From the NCBI GenBank assembly GCA_031772625.1, contig CM062818.1:1677552667-1677616666 (forward strand): a stretch of 64,000 nucleotides of DNA, read 5' to 3'. The position numbers and the translations under genes were made by a program. Numbering within the stretch: the stretch's first letter is position 1; every line of letters starts with the position of its first letter. Positions 11,317 to 21,730 of the stretch are shown here, in pieces. The notes beneath the pieces are model-generated. The model was given only the letters and a program-made list of their open reading frames with translations. It searched no databases and was not told the DNA's origin. The stretch comes from Pinus tabuliformis. Lineage: Eukaryota > Streptophyta > Pinopsida > Pinales > Pinaceae.

Positions 11317-12330
11317 CTAGAATGACCTATAATCTGCAGAAGAGGGCGTGGTATCTCCTCCGTTGTTGTCGATACCATGCATGGCCTGCCTCTGGGTTTT
11401 TAAATGGCCTGCTTTACCGGTCCAGGTGGGACTCCTCGGCGGCTGTGTTGCTCTGACCCCTGGAAAATCTGTAGCAGAAGCATATGACAGACTGCTCCTT
11501 CCATAACTCAATGAATCCTTCTCGGAAGCACCAGATGGCCTCTGACGGGGTGCACTATGAGAGCGTGATTTAGCTATTGCGGACTGCGTGGCAGCCATGT
11601 AGCGAGGAACTACGGCAGGAAAGCTCTCAAAACTGTCGTCATCGCCATCGACAGCTAAACTGTACGGCTTTGCCAAAGTGCTTACCGTGTCTTCATCTAC
11701 CGCATGAGAAGCATGAGCGGCGGACCGGGAAATTACAGGGCTCGCGCCAGAACGAACATGGCCGGATGAAGACTTTGCTGGAGATTGCGTCGCCCGGGAT
11801 TGAAGATGCGACCGATTTGAGGATCTCCGGCCAGAAGATTGCAGGACCGTGTAGCCATCTGCGCTTTGTGAATGGACGCGTCTATTGTTGTAGTACTGCT
11901 GGTGAGAAGAAATGTCCATTTCCACGGTTTTGAAGGCAATGTCTTCCATGCTGTTTCTGACGGATGAAGACGCTTCAGGTGTCGCGTTACGATCCATGGC
12001 CCTTGCAGTCATCCAACGTTCCAGCCAATTCCAGCCCCAGTGTCCTTTGTCCGGTTCGACTTCTAGATATGTCGATGAAGAATCCCTCGCACTGGATCTC
12101 CACATATGTTGAGAAAAGGCATAGGCCATCGCCCTCTCGCGCTTCATGGCGTCTTCCTGCTTAGTTTGGAGCTTCGTTTGAATTTCCTCAACGGTTTGCA
12201 GACTTCCATCCCACCGTTCTGTTGATGTTGATTTTCTTCGGATCGCCTCCTGCTCCCCCTTCTCGTAGACTTTACGGTTAACACCAAAGCTTTCTTCGGC
12301 CATCTGAAGACGGCGAGCCTTTACACGAAT
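11317..12330 (-). pseudogene. Captured IQ-DOMAIN (IQD) protein fragment
   Basis: An open minus-strand frame, 364 codons from a start at 12411, is clearly IQD from codon 28 (LIRVKARRLQMAEE). IQD hallmarks follow: EEIQTKLQTKQEDAMKRERA at residues 75-94, MAYAFSQ, GWNWLERWM at 126-134 and the DUF4005-like VPRYMAATQSAIAKSRSHSA at 268-287. IQD proteins are plant calmodulin-binding, microtubule- or nucleus-associated scaffolds. The N-terminal IQ motifs are absent, so it is a C-terminal part. The frame has no stop and looks much younger than the surrounding elements. The first 27 codons come from element sequence. A TTTTCAG at about 12360 could be a captured splice acceptor. Confidence 0.85.
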
Positions 12331-12550
12331 GAGGGGGAGGAGAGACCCCCAAGATCTGAAAACTTGCATTGCCAGAAGAAAAATAGGAGAATGCCCAATA
12401 AACAAAACCACAAGGAAACTTTTTTATTAAAACCGATAATAACTGTAAAGGCTACATTGTGGCGGACAATCTGTCCTTTTACAAAATTTGACTTGTTACT
12501 TATAGTATTTTTCAGTTACAATACCACGGGTCAATTCCATGGGTGAATGA

Positions 12551-12702
12551 ATACCATGGGTGGATTTTATAATACCACGGGCAGATGCCATTTACAATAC
12601 CATGGGTAAATTCCATGGGTGAATGAATACCATGGGTGGATTTTATAATACCACGGGCGGATGCCATTTACAATACTATGGGTAAATTCCATGGGTCGAT
12701 GA
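12551..12702. repeat. 76-bp tandem repeats rich in CCATGG
   Basis: Two adjacent 76-bp units begin ATACCATGGGTGG at 12551 and 12627 and include ATACCACGGG and TTCCATGGGT sub-repeats. Degenerate copies continue to about 12735 and appear inverted at about 14003-14120. The repeated CCATGG palindromes make the region self-complementary. Confidence 0.85.
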
Positions 12703-12754
12703 ATAATATGGGTGGATGAGTACCATGGGGTGATGCCATTTTCCATTCGGATCA

Positions 12755-12773
12755 TTCCTCCCTCCTTAAGAAG
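12755..12773 (-). promoter_or_regulatory. Polypurine tract of element C
   Basis: On the minus strand CTTCTTAAGGAGGGAGGAA directly precedes the LTR start TGATCC. It and the preceding GGGGACCATTG closely match the 3' end of element E at 62949-62982. Confidence 0.75.
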
Positions 12774-13790
12774 CAATGGTCCCCATTGCGTAAAGTTCCC
12801 TCCTACAAAGCCTTTGTTGAATATGAAGATCCACTGAAGATAAGGGTTTTACGTGGTTAACCCAAAACCCTGATAAATGAATATCCGAGGATAGAGATAC
12901 CCTGTAATGCTTGTGACCAACTGTGATTCTGACAGTGTGTGGCCTAGAAAATGGACTTCGATGAACTGTGGGTTTGTGGATGACCCATAACCATGAAGAA
13001 CGAAGATCCGAGGATAGAGATACCCTATAATGCTTGTGACCAACTGTGATACTAACAGTGTACGGCCTAGCAAATGGACTTTGATGAAGTGTGGGTTTGT
13101 GGATGACCCACAACCGTGATGTTGGTTGCTGATGAAGTAGCAGGTGCCTACATAGCCTGGGGTGGGAGGGAACATATCCAAATAACCCAAGCCGATTGCT
13201 GCTATGTTGAAACTGATGAATGTGAAGCAGGTGCCTTCTAAAGTGGGGTGGGAGGGCACGTCTCCAATGGAAACCCACTCCGAATGCTGCTCCATAATTA
13301 AAATGGACATAACTCGGCAAATATAACTCAGAATATTTATTATAACCTATTTTTGGAAGCAGAAGGACCATTTTGCATCTTCCCATATGATGGAAATCCT
13401 TATCTGGGCACTCTGAGATCTCAGATTTGTGCTGCAACAGTTCCGCCGTCACAAAAATTATGATAAAATAGCTGATTTTAAATCAGCGATATCTCCCACA
13501 TTCGGACTCCGATTTGACCCATTTTTTTTTTGAAATTGGGTGATGTTTCGAGAGGAATCCAGATCTGGTATTTGATTTTGTAACTTTTGTACCAAATGTT
13601 TCATATCTGATCTGCAAAGTCGCCGCCCAAAAAAAATCCTGCAAAAAAATGAGAAAAGAAAAATTCTTCCTGCTTGACTCAAGAAAGTGCTCTGTGGAGG
13701 TTGTAGCACATGCCTGAAGTTTGTTGAATATTGCTGCAAAATTTGAAACTGAAACATGCATCAAACCCTCGTTCCCATGGAATCATAACC
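12774..13790 (-). other. Internal region of element C
   Basis: About 1 kb between the primer site and the polypurine tract, with no gag or pol domain. A minus-strand open stretch (13452-12766) ends ELYAMGTIAS and a stop, the same terminal residues as the pol end of element E (HVMGTIAS, stop), showing that only the last codons of a Ty3 pol were retained. Two direct copies of a block of about 120 bp (around 12870-12990 and 12995-13115) contain CCGAGGATAGAGATACCCT. The rest, including A-rich 13500-13700, shows nothing recognisable. Confidence 0.6.
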
Positions 13791-13803
13791 TGCTCCGATA
13801 CCA
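13791..13803 (-). promoter_or_regulatory. Primer-binding site of element C
   Basis: Minus-strand TGGTATCGGAGCA lies one base inside the LTR end CCGGATCA and matches the initiator-Met tRNA primer site TGGTATCAGAGC with one mismatch. Confidence 0.75.
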
Positions 13804-13804
13804 C

Positions 13805-14270
13805 TGATCCGGATCTTGGGAGGAGGCCCCCAAGATCTAAAAGATTGAAATGGATCTTGGGAGGAGAGACCCCTCGTTCCACTGGAATCATAACCCTCAT
13901 TCGTGTAAAGGCTCGCCATCTTCAGATGGCCGAAGAAAGCTTTGGTGTTAACCGTAAAGTCTACGAGAAGGGGGAGCAGGAGGTGATCCGAAGAAAATCC
14001 ACCCATGGTATTCATTCACCCATGGAATTTACCCATGGTAATATAAATGGCATCTGCCCGTGGTATTGTAAAATCCACCCATGGTATTCATTCACCCATG
14101 GAATTGACCCGTGGTATTGTAACTGAAAAATACTATAAGTAACAAGTCTCATTTTTTAAAAGGACAGATTGTCCGCCACAATGTAGCCTTTACAGTTCAG
14201 AGGCATGTAGCCACACATCTCTTCTCAGAGATAAGCTACCATGGGTTGATGCCATTTTCCATTCGGATCA
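13805..14270 (-). repeat. 5' LTR of element C with short IQD copy
   Basis: This 466-bp LTR reads TGATCCGAATGG to AAGATCCGGATCA on the minus strand. At about 13893-14003 it contains a second, shorter copy of the IQD start (LIRVKARHLQMAEESFGV and on to EKGEQE), but on the plus strand, opposite to the large copy. It breaks off into CCATGG repeats. Confidence 0.7.
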
Positions 14271-14767
14271 ATCCATAAGTTGATTCAAGAATTCTGTAAC
14301 AAGTCCTTAGCATCAATTCCTCATCCAGTAGGCCAGACAACAGATGGTTCCAACAACCTTTTTTATTCCAAAATTCTGTATTACAGCAAAGTCTGAGAAC
14401 ATTCACCAACCCCAAATACTTCGTCTGGGGGGGTATTTATACAAAAATATCAAAATATCTGATAGAAATAATATCTAGTGATGACTAATCCCTTTTTTAC
14501 AAAAGATAGAGACAAACAGTCTCGAAAACAGGGAAACAATAAATTGTTGTTGCGCTGGTTGTTCCATCTTTATGGGATGTACCGGAGGTAGGTTCTGTGA
14601 GTCGGTTTACAGCTGTCTTCCACTGATACTCTGTGCTGGTTGCTCCATCTTTGGTTAGATGTTTTTCAGTCTTGTTTTGATACACTTTGACCCGTTTGAT
14701 CCTCTTTCATCTCTGTTTAATTTATCGCGAAAAAAAACCCGAATTTTATGTTTTACCCAAGAGAATT

Positions 14768-15949
14768 TTACAAAATTCCCAACATGTCTTCCCACCACTG
14801 TTGCTTCGGCAATTTATGTCTCTGAAGTTTCCTCAGTGTTTCATCAGTTTCTGTATATCTGAAGAAATTAGGCTGGAGCTGAAACAAATGTTTTACCTCA
14901 TGCTCAATATAAAATAAATTCTCCAAATTATCATAGAGAGTTTGGCCTGTGGGGAGTGCTTTTACTTCTGAAGTGCTTGTTGATGAATTAATTTGATCAA
15001 CAACATATGTGTTCAACTTATGTACATAATCTGTATGTTTCAAAAGCTGGTCATTATTTCCTAATAGACTTGGTAGCCCTTTATCCTGCAAAACTGTAAA
15101 TCTTTGCATGAAAGAATTAATTTCCACTTGCATATCCTGGCATCTTTTTTCCAAATTCTGCATTAAAGTTCTCTTGGTTAGAACTCTTTTGATATCCAAA
15201 ATGGTGCCTGTCCTGTCTGGGATGCCGAGTTGTTCCAGCTGTTCCCTGTTTCTACTATTCAAAAAGTGTATGAGCCGGTTGGCTTGATCAGGCATTTGTC
15301 CTAGTAAAGCTCTTGCTTTTTGAATTTCACCATGTGCTGCATTCACCAAGTCAATCTGCTCATAAATAGCTTGGATAGATGGCCAAACATTACTTAGGGA
15401 TTGATTGATGTTGGTCCAAAGGATTCCTTTGATTTCTGCTAGAGGCTTGTCCATAGTGAGATCCTTCTCTAATGTTTTGACTTTGTTCTGTAATGCTTTA
15501 ACATCTCTTATTTTCTTTGCCACACTTATTTTGGATTTATCATAACTCTGTTATTTTTTTGCCAATTTTTCCTTTACTTGCTTCAACTCTGACACTTGGA
15601 GTTTCAATTCTTCCATGGCTTTTATTAATTCTTCTGTGCTCATACCTATACTGCTGCCTGGTGCTGCTCCTGTTGATGTTGTACCTATGATTACCTCAGT
15701 TGTGGCTGGTGGGACATTTGGGGCTAATGTTGATCCAACTGTTGAGGGGACTGCAGTTGTGACTGTAGGAATTACCTCAGGTGGCTGGGAGGTCGACTCT
15801 CCCTGCTTCTCTTTTAATGCTTTTTCAAGTGCCTGCTCTGTATCAGTTAATCTTTCATTGAGTTTCATGAGCAGGTCCATCATGTCTTCTTCTGATTTCT
15901 TCTCTATAATTTATGCAGTCTGAGGGTGCCTTGAAGGAGGTAGCTTCAA
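14768..15949 (-). pseudogene. LTR-borne ORF L2 of element A, left copy
   Basis: This is the second part of the LTR-encoded frame, 394 codons including the terminal stop. Heptad-rich segments (MMDLLMKLNERLTDTEQALE; VSELKQVKEKLAK; VKALQNKVKTLEKDL) predict coiled coils, separated by a Thr/Pro/Ala-rich linker. The end reads QQWWEDMLGIL. It has private stops (TAA at about 15910 and 15550) where the right copy has Glu or Val/Glu codons. It matches no gag, protease, RT or integrase motif. Function is unknown. Confidence 0.75.
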
Positions 15950-18448
15950 CTATTTCCTCAGGGCAGCAATGTCCTCTTCCTTCTTCTTGATTAGCGCCTT
16001 TATTCCTTTAACATATTTGGGGTCATGTCCTAGTTCCATGATAATATCTTCCAATGATTTGATTCTATTATCTTTGGCCAAAGAAGAAGCTTTTTGCCAA
16101 TCTAACTGAGCTGTTGTGTTGTCTAAGGAACTTTGTAACTGGTGGGCCAACATTGCTTTGTCAGCCAGTGTAGAATAAACCATTTCTACAGTCTCCTTGT
16201 GGAGTTCAATCTGGTCCATTGGATGAATGTCTTTGGCTAGGACCTCTAATTTTGTTATGATGTAATCAGCGACAGACCGGGGTTGCTGTACCTTAGGCTT
16301 AAAGTAACTCATTATCATTTTTCCTTCTTTGATGTCATAGGCAGACATTAAACTTTTCTGGTTTGAGGGGGCCATCTTCAAGTATTGATTGTACATTTGA
16401 ATTCTCACAGGATCATTTTTTGCCTTAATTTCTGTAAAAGTCCATTTGATGTTAGAGGGCTGTTTACTTTGTGAATTGGTAGATGATACTTCAACACTGT
16501 AATGCCTTTCTAGCTCCTGCCTATGTGAGCTAGTTGATGTATCTACCATTGGGGAAGTCTGCTGGCTGACTACCCTCTCCCCTCTTAGGCTGTTTTTTGT
16601 TTGTTCAATGATTTCCTCTTCTAACAGAGGATCCAATATTTGCCTCTTTGCGCCTGGATGTTCTGTGGGTCCACTAATAGGTGTGGCCTCTTCTCTGTCT
16701 CTCTTCTTGCTCTTTTCCTCATTTAGAGGAGCTTGTAACGCTGGGATTTCTGCTGCTTTAGATTGGGCGGGACGAATTTGTACTTGTTCCTGTTCTTTGG
16801 ACCCCCCTGGCCGATCAGTCATGATTGTCTGCTCTATAGTTTCTATCTCTTTGCCCTTTGAGGTCCCTGTGATTGATGCGCTATTTCTCTGTGCACGCTG
16901 CTGACAAGTTCCAGCAGAAGATGTTCCAACTTCTGATTGTTGAGGAAACTTGAAAGATACCTGTCCAAAAGAGTCCAGGTCAAGGGTTTTTTCAAGATCT
17001 TTCATAGCCTTTTCCATATTTTCTTGCTCACTAATTTCTTCTATTAAGGTCCCTTCTACCCATCCTTCTTAATTTGCATACTGTTCAATTTCTGGGATGC
17101 TATGATGTACATACACTGATAGACTGTACCTTACCATTCTGTCACTTATGAAGCTACATGGGTCATATGGCACCCAACCAAAACTCTTCTTCAATCTAAG
17201 GTGGTCTTCTAAGATCTTCTCAGCATCTTTCCATGCATCCCTATCATGGATAACATAAGGGCCTAACTGGTTTTTGATTCTCAGCTGAGATTTCTTCTTT
17301 ACATTACAAAAGTGGGTTAAATCTGCATGGATGATCTGCCTGAAATATTCTAATGCAAATAACCTCATGGGTACATATTTAGGCAACTTAAAAGGGCAAA
17401 GTTCACACCCATACATTCTGATCTCTGTGTGATTCTGGTAGAGGTACCAGTCACCTATTTTGTAGTTTTTGGAAAGCTGCAAAATCTTCTTCATGTCACC
17501 AGTGATCCTAGGAGGAGGAGCTCCTATCAACAGAGTGGAGGCTGGGTGTACAAACAAGTCAATGAATTCACTATAAGTATAAGGGCACTCATAGGTATTG
17601 TGGAAGACTGAGCTCCAAAAGATCACAGACCTTAGATTTCCCTTTGAGTCTAATTTCCTGATGGGAAATGGAAAGAGGTCTGGCTGATAATATAACAATA
17701 GATGGTATATAAAAGATGTGTATTTGAAAACTCCTTCCCTCTCCAAATTCATGAATTGAGAATGGATCTTGTTGGCGATGAAAGTGGCATAGTCATACTT
17801 GACAGCAGGGGGCTGTCCTGGAGTAAATATAGATAATAGAACCAGGGTGATATCATCCACATATTCACTGGATCTAAATCCCAAGACAGAGGATATCATG
17901 TCAACAATAAGCTTACCAGTTTCAGTGAAAAAAGCGTGTATATAAGGAGGAGGGCCTTTAGGTTGGTGCTTTGGTGACATGAACATCTGAGCAATATGGG
18001 TTATCTCTGAGCTAGGAAATTGAGAAGATTTTTCCAGCAAAAATCCCATGGAAAGAGGGGCAAGAGGCTCAGTGGAATGGAAGTGTATCATCTCATTGAT
18101 GGATTCAGCAGTTATGGAAAAAGGGACATCTTGGGAAGAAGACATAACTGCTCTATGGACCGGGTCATAGCTGGCACAACACCGGTGAATGATGTCTGGG
18201 AAAACATGGACTGAGGGGAGGAAGTACATGGGAAGGTTTGATTCCCACAATCCAAAAATATTAGAATTTCTTAGATAACTATCCCTAATTTGGAAGAAGG
18301 CTTGAAGATGATTATAATCAGTGGTTAAGTCCTTTATTTGAAAGTCCTTGTCTGCAAGGGGAAGATAATTCAAGTCTTTGTGAGGTGCATTTACAGGCGC
18401 GGCATTTAGGGCTGCGGGGGCTTCCATGTTTGGTTCTTGTGTTTTCAA
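15950..18448 (-). pseudogene. LTR-borne ORF L1 of element A, left copy
   Basis: The frame runs from ATG (MKTQEPNMEAPAALN) at 18448 to a TAG at 15950-15952, 833 codons, broken only by a TAA at 17069-17071 (CAA in the right copy). Residues 1-460 look globular: FSITAESINEMIHFHSTEPL, GPPPYIHAFFTETGKLIVDM, TSFIYHLLLYYQPDLFPFPI and SVIFWSSVFHNTYECPYTYS. This part vaguely recalls the plant mobile-domain or putative plant transposon protein style, without proof. The rest is polar and Gln-rich with a C-terminal coiled coil. L1 and L2 share a frame, separated only by the TAG that both LTR copies possess. Confidence 0.8.
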
Positions 18449-20380
18449 ACTGGAATTTGGGATTTTTGTGGAGAATTGGATTGAATAGTAGGTCTAGGAT
18501 TCTTTTCATGGGCTAAACAAACTATTTCCAACTCGGATTTGGTTTTCACAAGTAGAAGTTTTTAGTGAAAAAGCGGAATTTACAGGGTTACCGGTAAAAC
18601 GGATAAATACTTGGACTATGAAAGTAAACTGAGTAACTGTAGGTCGAATGATGGAGAGCAGAGCATGCTGCTGTGGTCTCTTCGGTCAGGTGGCAGTTGA
18701 AAAGCTGGTACAGAGGCTCCGGTCATTGTTTTGCATGGGGGCGTGACTAGAGAGAATTTACAATGAAAATGATATTTCAACGTTTTTTAACGAAATTGGG
18801 TTGGCAGGTAATTTTTGGCATTAGTTGATTCGATGATGTCAGCATGATGGGACACCTTGTTATTTATCCGGGGTAGGGTGCAGTGACATGGTAGTGACGT
18901 CAGCGAGGTCCAGCAGGAGCGCGGTAAGCTGTTTTGGCCCGCACGGCTTATGGGCTTAAGTGGTTTCGGTCGGGAGGGCCGCGAGCAGCGCGGGCAGTCA
19001 ACACGCGTCCTAGTACAGGCGACGATATCGCCAATTCCTCGGGTGTTAAAGTGCAACGACGGAGGGGGTCACGATATGTATATTGGTCGTCCGATGGGAG
19101 GGTGCCGATCGGACGGTGGGCGCTCGTTGGAGGTGACGGAGGGTTAATGCGCGGGGGGCCCAATATTAAATAATAACAAATCATATCGGGGCTGCGTTGA
19201 TTGGTTATCGGGGTTGAGATTAGGTTAGGTTATTAATTAACCCAATGTTAATTAACCCTTTGGATGGCGTGCAATAGGTTATTAATAAATCCCAAATGGA
19301 TCTATTAATCCCTATTATATGCAGTGATATGGTTTATTTAACCAGGGAGGGGTATATATAATAGTGGGGATTTATATTATATATAGTATGGGATAAGGGT
19401 ATCTTTTACAGGGGAATTATATAATATAAATTAGTGTTAATATGAAAAATGAAAGCAAGTGCTAAGTTTACATGTCTGGGAATTTTTACATAAAAACTTA
19501 GGCCCAAAGGGAAGAGAAGGGGTCTATACACAGAAGATGACCATTTTCATAAGTAAAATGGGAGTTTACTGAGGCAATAATGAGATGGAATGAGTGGCCT
19601 TTTGGGGATATTAAGCAGGTCTTAATATTTCTTGGGAAATTAGTAAATGATATGGGAAAGTAAGAAGGGGGAATTAATTATGCTTTGCTTGGCCTGTATC
19701 CAAACATCTGCCATGGTACTTGTGATAACAGTAAGATGAACATCCCGAGAAACAAATTTAATCACAAGTATGCTTCTGCAACATGAAAACTGCCTACCTA
19801 GCCTACTGTACCTAACATTTTTTCTCCTTTCTCTTTGGGTGCACTTGGACTAGCAACCCTTATCAATTTTCTTCCTTTACATGATGATCCTATCTAAATC
19901 TGCACTTATTTCTTCCAAGGGCTCAGTTTAAACTGTTGAGCTCCTTTTCTTCTCTACCTATCTATTTATCTACCAAGAATAAATAGTTTGGATAGATTTA
20001 TATTCTCTATCTCTAAAACAGGAAATTCAAACATGACCTGGCCAAGATTAAGCTAGTTTGCCATTCATCAGTTGTGGAAAAAGGTTCAACAAGCTGTATA
20101 TGATGCTCTATTTATGGAAGAATGAAATAGTAGTGGCATTAGGACCTGCACACTTTCCTGGTCTTTTTTTTTGGGGTTCATTTCTTTTCATTTTTTCTTT
20201 TGACCATTTATCTTTTCACCCTTTGATTTTTCTTTTAGGGTATACCCTCTTTACATTTTTTAAAATTTTTGATTTTTTGAGAATATGGAAAACCTTTGCA
20301 ACGAGAACAGGTATGTACATATTGCAGAGCTAATCAAGTCAATCATGAAATATGACACCTATTGGTATAGGAGCATAACA
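18449..20380 (-). promoter_or_regulatory. Upstream third of LTR of A (probable U3)
   Basis: About 1.9 kb between the LTR start (minus strand) and ORF L1. It is AT-rich apart from a GC-rich island at about 18890-19170. A perfect TGACGTCA (bZIP/CRE-type site) is at 18895-18902, and a TATATATA-type stretch is at about 19353-19363 on either strand. Both recur in the right LTR. No coding sequence is supported; short open stretches in the GC island are antisense and poorly conserved. Confidence 0.45.
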
Positions 20381-20735
20381 CTGGCTCCACTTGGGGATGG
20401 CTTTCTCTGTTGGAAATTCAAGAACAACAGGTCAGATGGCCTTATGTACAACTCTTGCTGTGCCCTGAAATCTCCCTTTGCTGAAAGTAGAAAACTGTAT
20501 AAAGGATCATGTAAAATATACACATTTTTCTTGAGCGAATAAAAAAAAATGTAGACTGCCTCCTACTGGAATCTCTAATAAGCTGAAATGAAGAAAAGAA
20601 AAAAATGGAAAAGTTATGTTCTTTTTTTTCAAAACTTTCTGCACTTTCCTCCTCATTCTTATTGCTGTAAAAAAACTGCAAAAAATGAACTTCCTTATGT
20701 ACATGTTAGAGTCAGGATATATCAATAAATTTGAT
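20381..20735 (-). other. 3' untranslated end of element A
   Basis: The segment between the integrase end and the 3' LTR. The bases adjoining the LTR (minus strand, AGCCATCCCCAAGTGGAGCC) are only weakly purine-rich, so the polypurine tract is uncertain. I see no gene here. Confidence 0.4.
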
Positions 20736-21730
20736 TAGAATAGTGTTTCAGCATTCGACCATTCACTGGTCCTTCTTCTGCTTCTGTACCACCCAGGCTT
20801 TTCAGAAAGTAAGTATTGTTGCCTTGTGAAGCCTGAATAATAAAAGGTCCCTTTCATAGGAAGTCAAACTTCTCATGTTTTCATTTATCTTCTCTTCTGG
20901 AATCCCATTTCAAAACTTTGTCTCCTATGTAAAAATCTTCTGCTTTGGTCCTCTTATAAAAATTTTTCTTGAGTTTTTCTTGTAACACTTGGGATATTTG
21001 GTACACCTTTTCTCTGATCTGCTGCACTTGGATGGTATAATTTATCCTTCTTTGAATGTGATTGGTCTGTACCTGAGCTTCTTGCAATAATTTCATTACA
21101 GGGACTCCTAAAGATGAAGGAAATACAACCTCCATACCATAGACTAATTCATATGGGCTAGTCCCAATGGATCTCTTGGTAGTTAATCTGTCTGCCCATA
21201 GTGAATTAATAAGTTTTTTGTGCCAGTTTTTCTTGTTTTATTCCAATACTTTCTTAATGATATTGATCAGGCTTATTGGAGGACTCAGCTAGACCATTAC
21301 CTTGAGGGTAGTAGGCTGTGGAGTGGCCTAAGGTGATGTGATATTTGTGACAGAAGGTTATCATTTTCTTAGATTTGAAAGCAACGACATTTTCAGTTAT
21401 AATTTTTTCAGGACAGCCAAATCTGGACAAGATGTTGGTTTATACGAATCCTATGATCACTGAATCATTGGTTTGTCTACAAGGGATGGCTTCTATCCAT
21501 TTGGTTAAATAATCTGTGGCAGTGAGTATCCATTTATGTTGGCCAGAAGAGGGAGTATGGATTTCCCCAATGAAGTCCAAACCCCACTACTGAAATGGTC
21601 TTTCAGTGGAAATTGGTCTAAGGGGCAAGGGTAACAACTTCCTCTTGCCTTAACAAATTTGACATTTATGGCACGCAGTGACAAATTTCTTGACATCAAC
21701 AAACAAGGTTGGCCAGTAAAATCCAGCCCT
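20736..21730 (-). pseudogene. Integrase of element A
   Basis: Minus-strand Ty3 integrase, fragmented by frameshifts. The HHCC finger starts upstream (FHAGDCGGHLYSKST) and continues with CHKCQI. The core shows WGLDFIGEIHTP (first Asp) and HKWILTATDYLTKWIEAIPC, then a second-Asp region at ITEN where families usually have TDN. PQGNGLAESSNK gives the glutamate. The C-terminal part carries QRRINYTIQVQQIREKVYQI and KRTKAEDFYIGDKVLKWDSR, the usual Tat-like tail. It would insert the cDNA copy; this copy is dead. Confidence 0.8.

Larger units (their letters stand above)
11035..12754 (-). repeat. 3' LTR of element C, rearranged
   Basis: This 1,720-bp block begins (minus strand) TGATCCGAATGGAAAATGG next to the polypurine tract and ends CCATTCGGATCA, so it has its own inverted ends. 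It contains two copies, in the same orientation, of a block running from CTGTAAAGGCTACATTGTGG to TTTTTCAGTTA (about 11110-11187 and 12443-12519), with the IQD fragment between them, then CCATGG-rich repeats. It is far longer than the 466-bp partner LTR and partly inverted relative to it. Confidence 0.6.
11035..14270 (-). mobile_element. Non-autonomous LTR element C with IQD gene
   Basis: A 3,236-bp insertion bounded by TGATCCGAATGG and CCATTCGGATCA, with a 5-bp duplication ATCCA at 11030-11034 and 14271-14275. The empty site exists in the other LTR of A. On the minus strand it has a 5' LTR (13805-14270), a primer-binding site (13791-13803), about 1 kb of internal DNA, a polypurine tract (12755-12773) and a 3' LTR (11035-12754). 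No retroviral enzyme is encoded. The outer 150 bp of the two ends are inverted, not direct, repeats. The 3' LTR holds a large IQD gene fragment. Confidence 0.8.
10363..20380 (-). repeat. 3' LTR of element A, split by C
   Basis: It starts TGTTATCACTC and ends GGAGCATAACA. It matches 27229-34009 throughout, at about 94 percent identity in the first 130 bp by eye. At 11035-14270 it is interrupted by element C. The uninterrupted counterpart at about 27896 shows the empty site TTATTGATCCATAAG. At 10363-11034 and 14271-14767 I see no coding sequence. Confidence 0.9.

Noticed and set aside
11317-12411. An intact host IQD gene in the window
   Set aside because: It lacks the IQ motifs, its first 27 codons are element sequence, and it lies wholly within element C with a target duplication around the whole.
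12849-13310. A 153-codon minus-strand frame in element C as a protein
   Set aside because: It is generated by a duplicated block and overlaps another open frame; no sign of which is real.
11035-14270. Element C as a Pack-MULE DNA transposon, suggested by inverted ends and gene capture
   Set aside because: The target duplication is 5 bp rather than about 9, and a primer site and polypurine tract are present in the right places for an LTR element.
16608-16904. Plus-strand open stretches antisense to L1 and L2 (also 15615-15923, 29248-29556, 30079-30456)
   Set aside because: They mirror biased codons of the sense frame and have hydrophobic, repetitive composition.
18787-19184. Open stretches on both strands in the GC-rich island, also present near 32560-32860
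   Set aside because: The right and left copies differ in frame and residues; no domain; GC-rich DNA gives long chance frames.
20381-20400. TGGCTCCACTTGGGGA on the plus strand right after the left LTR of A, resembling a primer site
   Set aside because: All coding is on the minus strand and a better primer site lies at 27206-27224; the match is probably chance.
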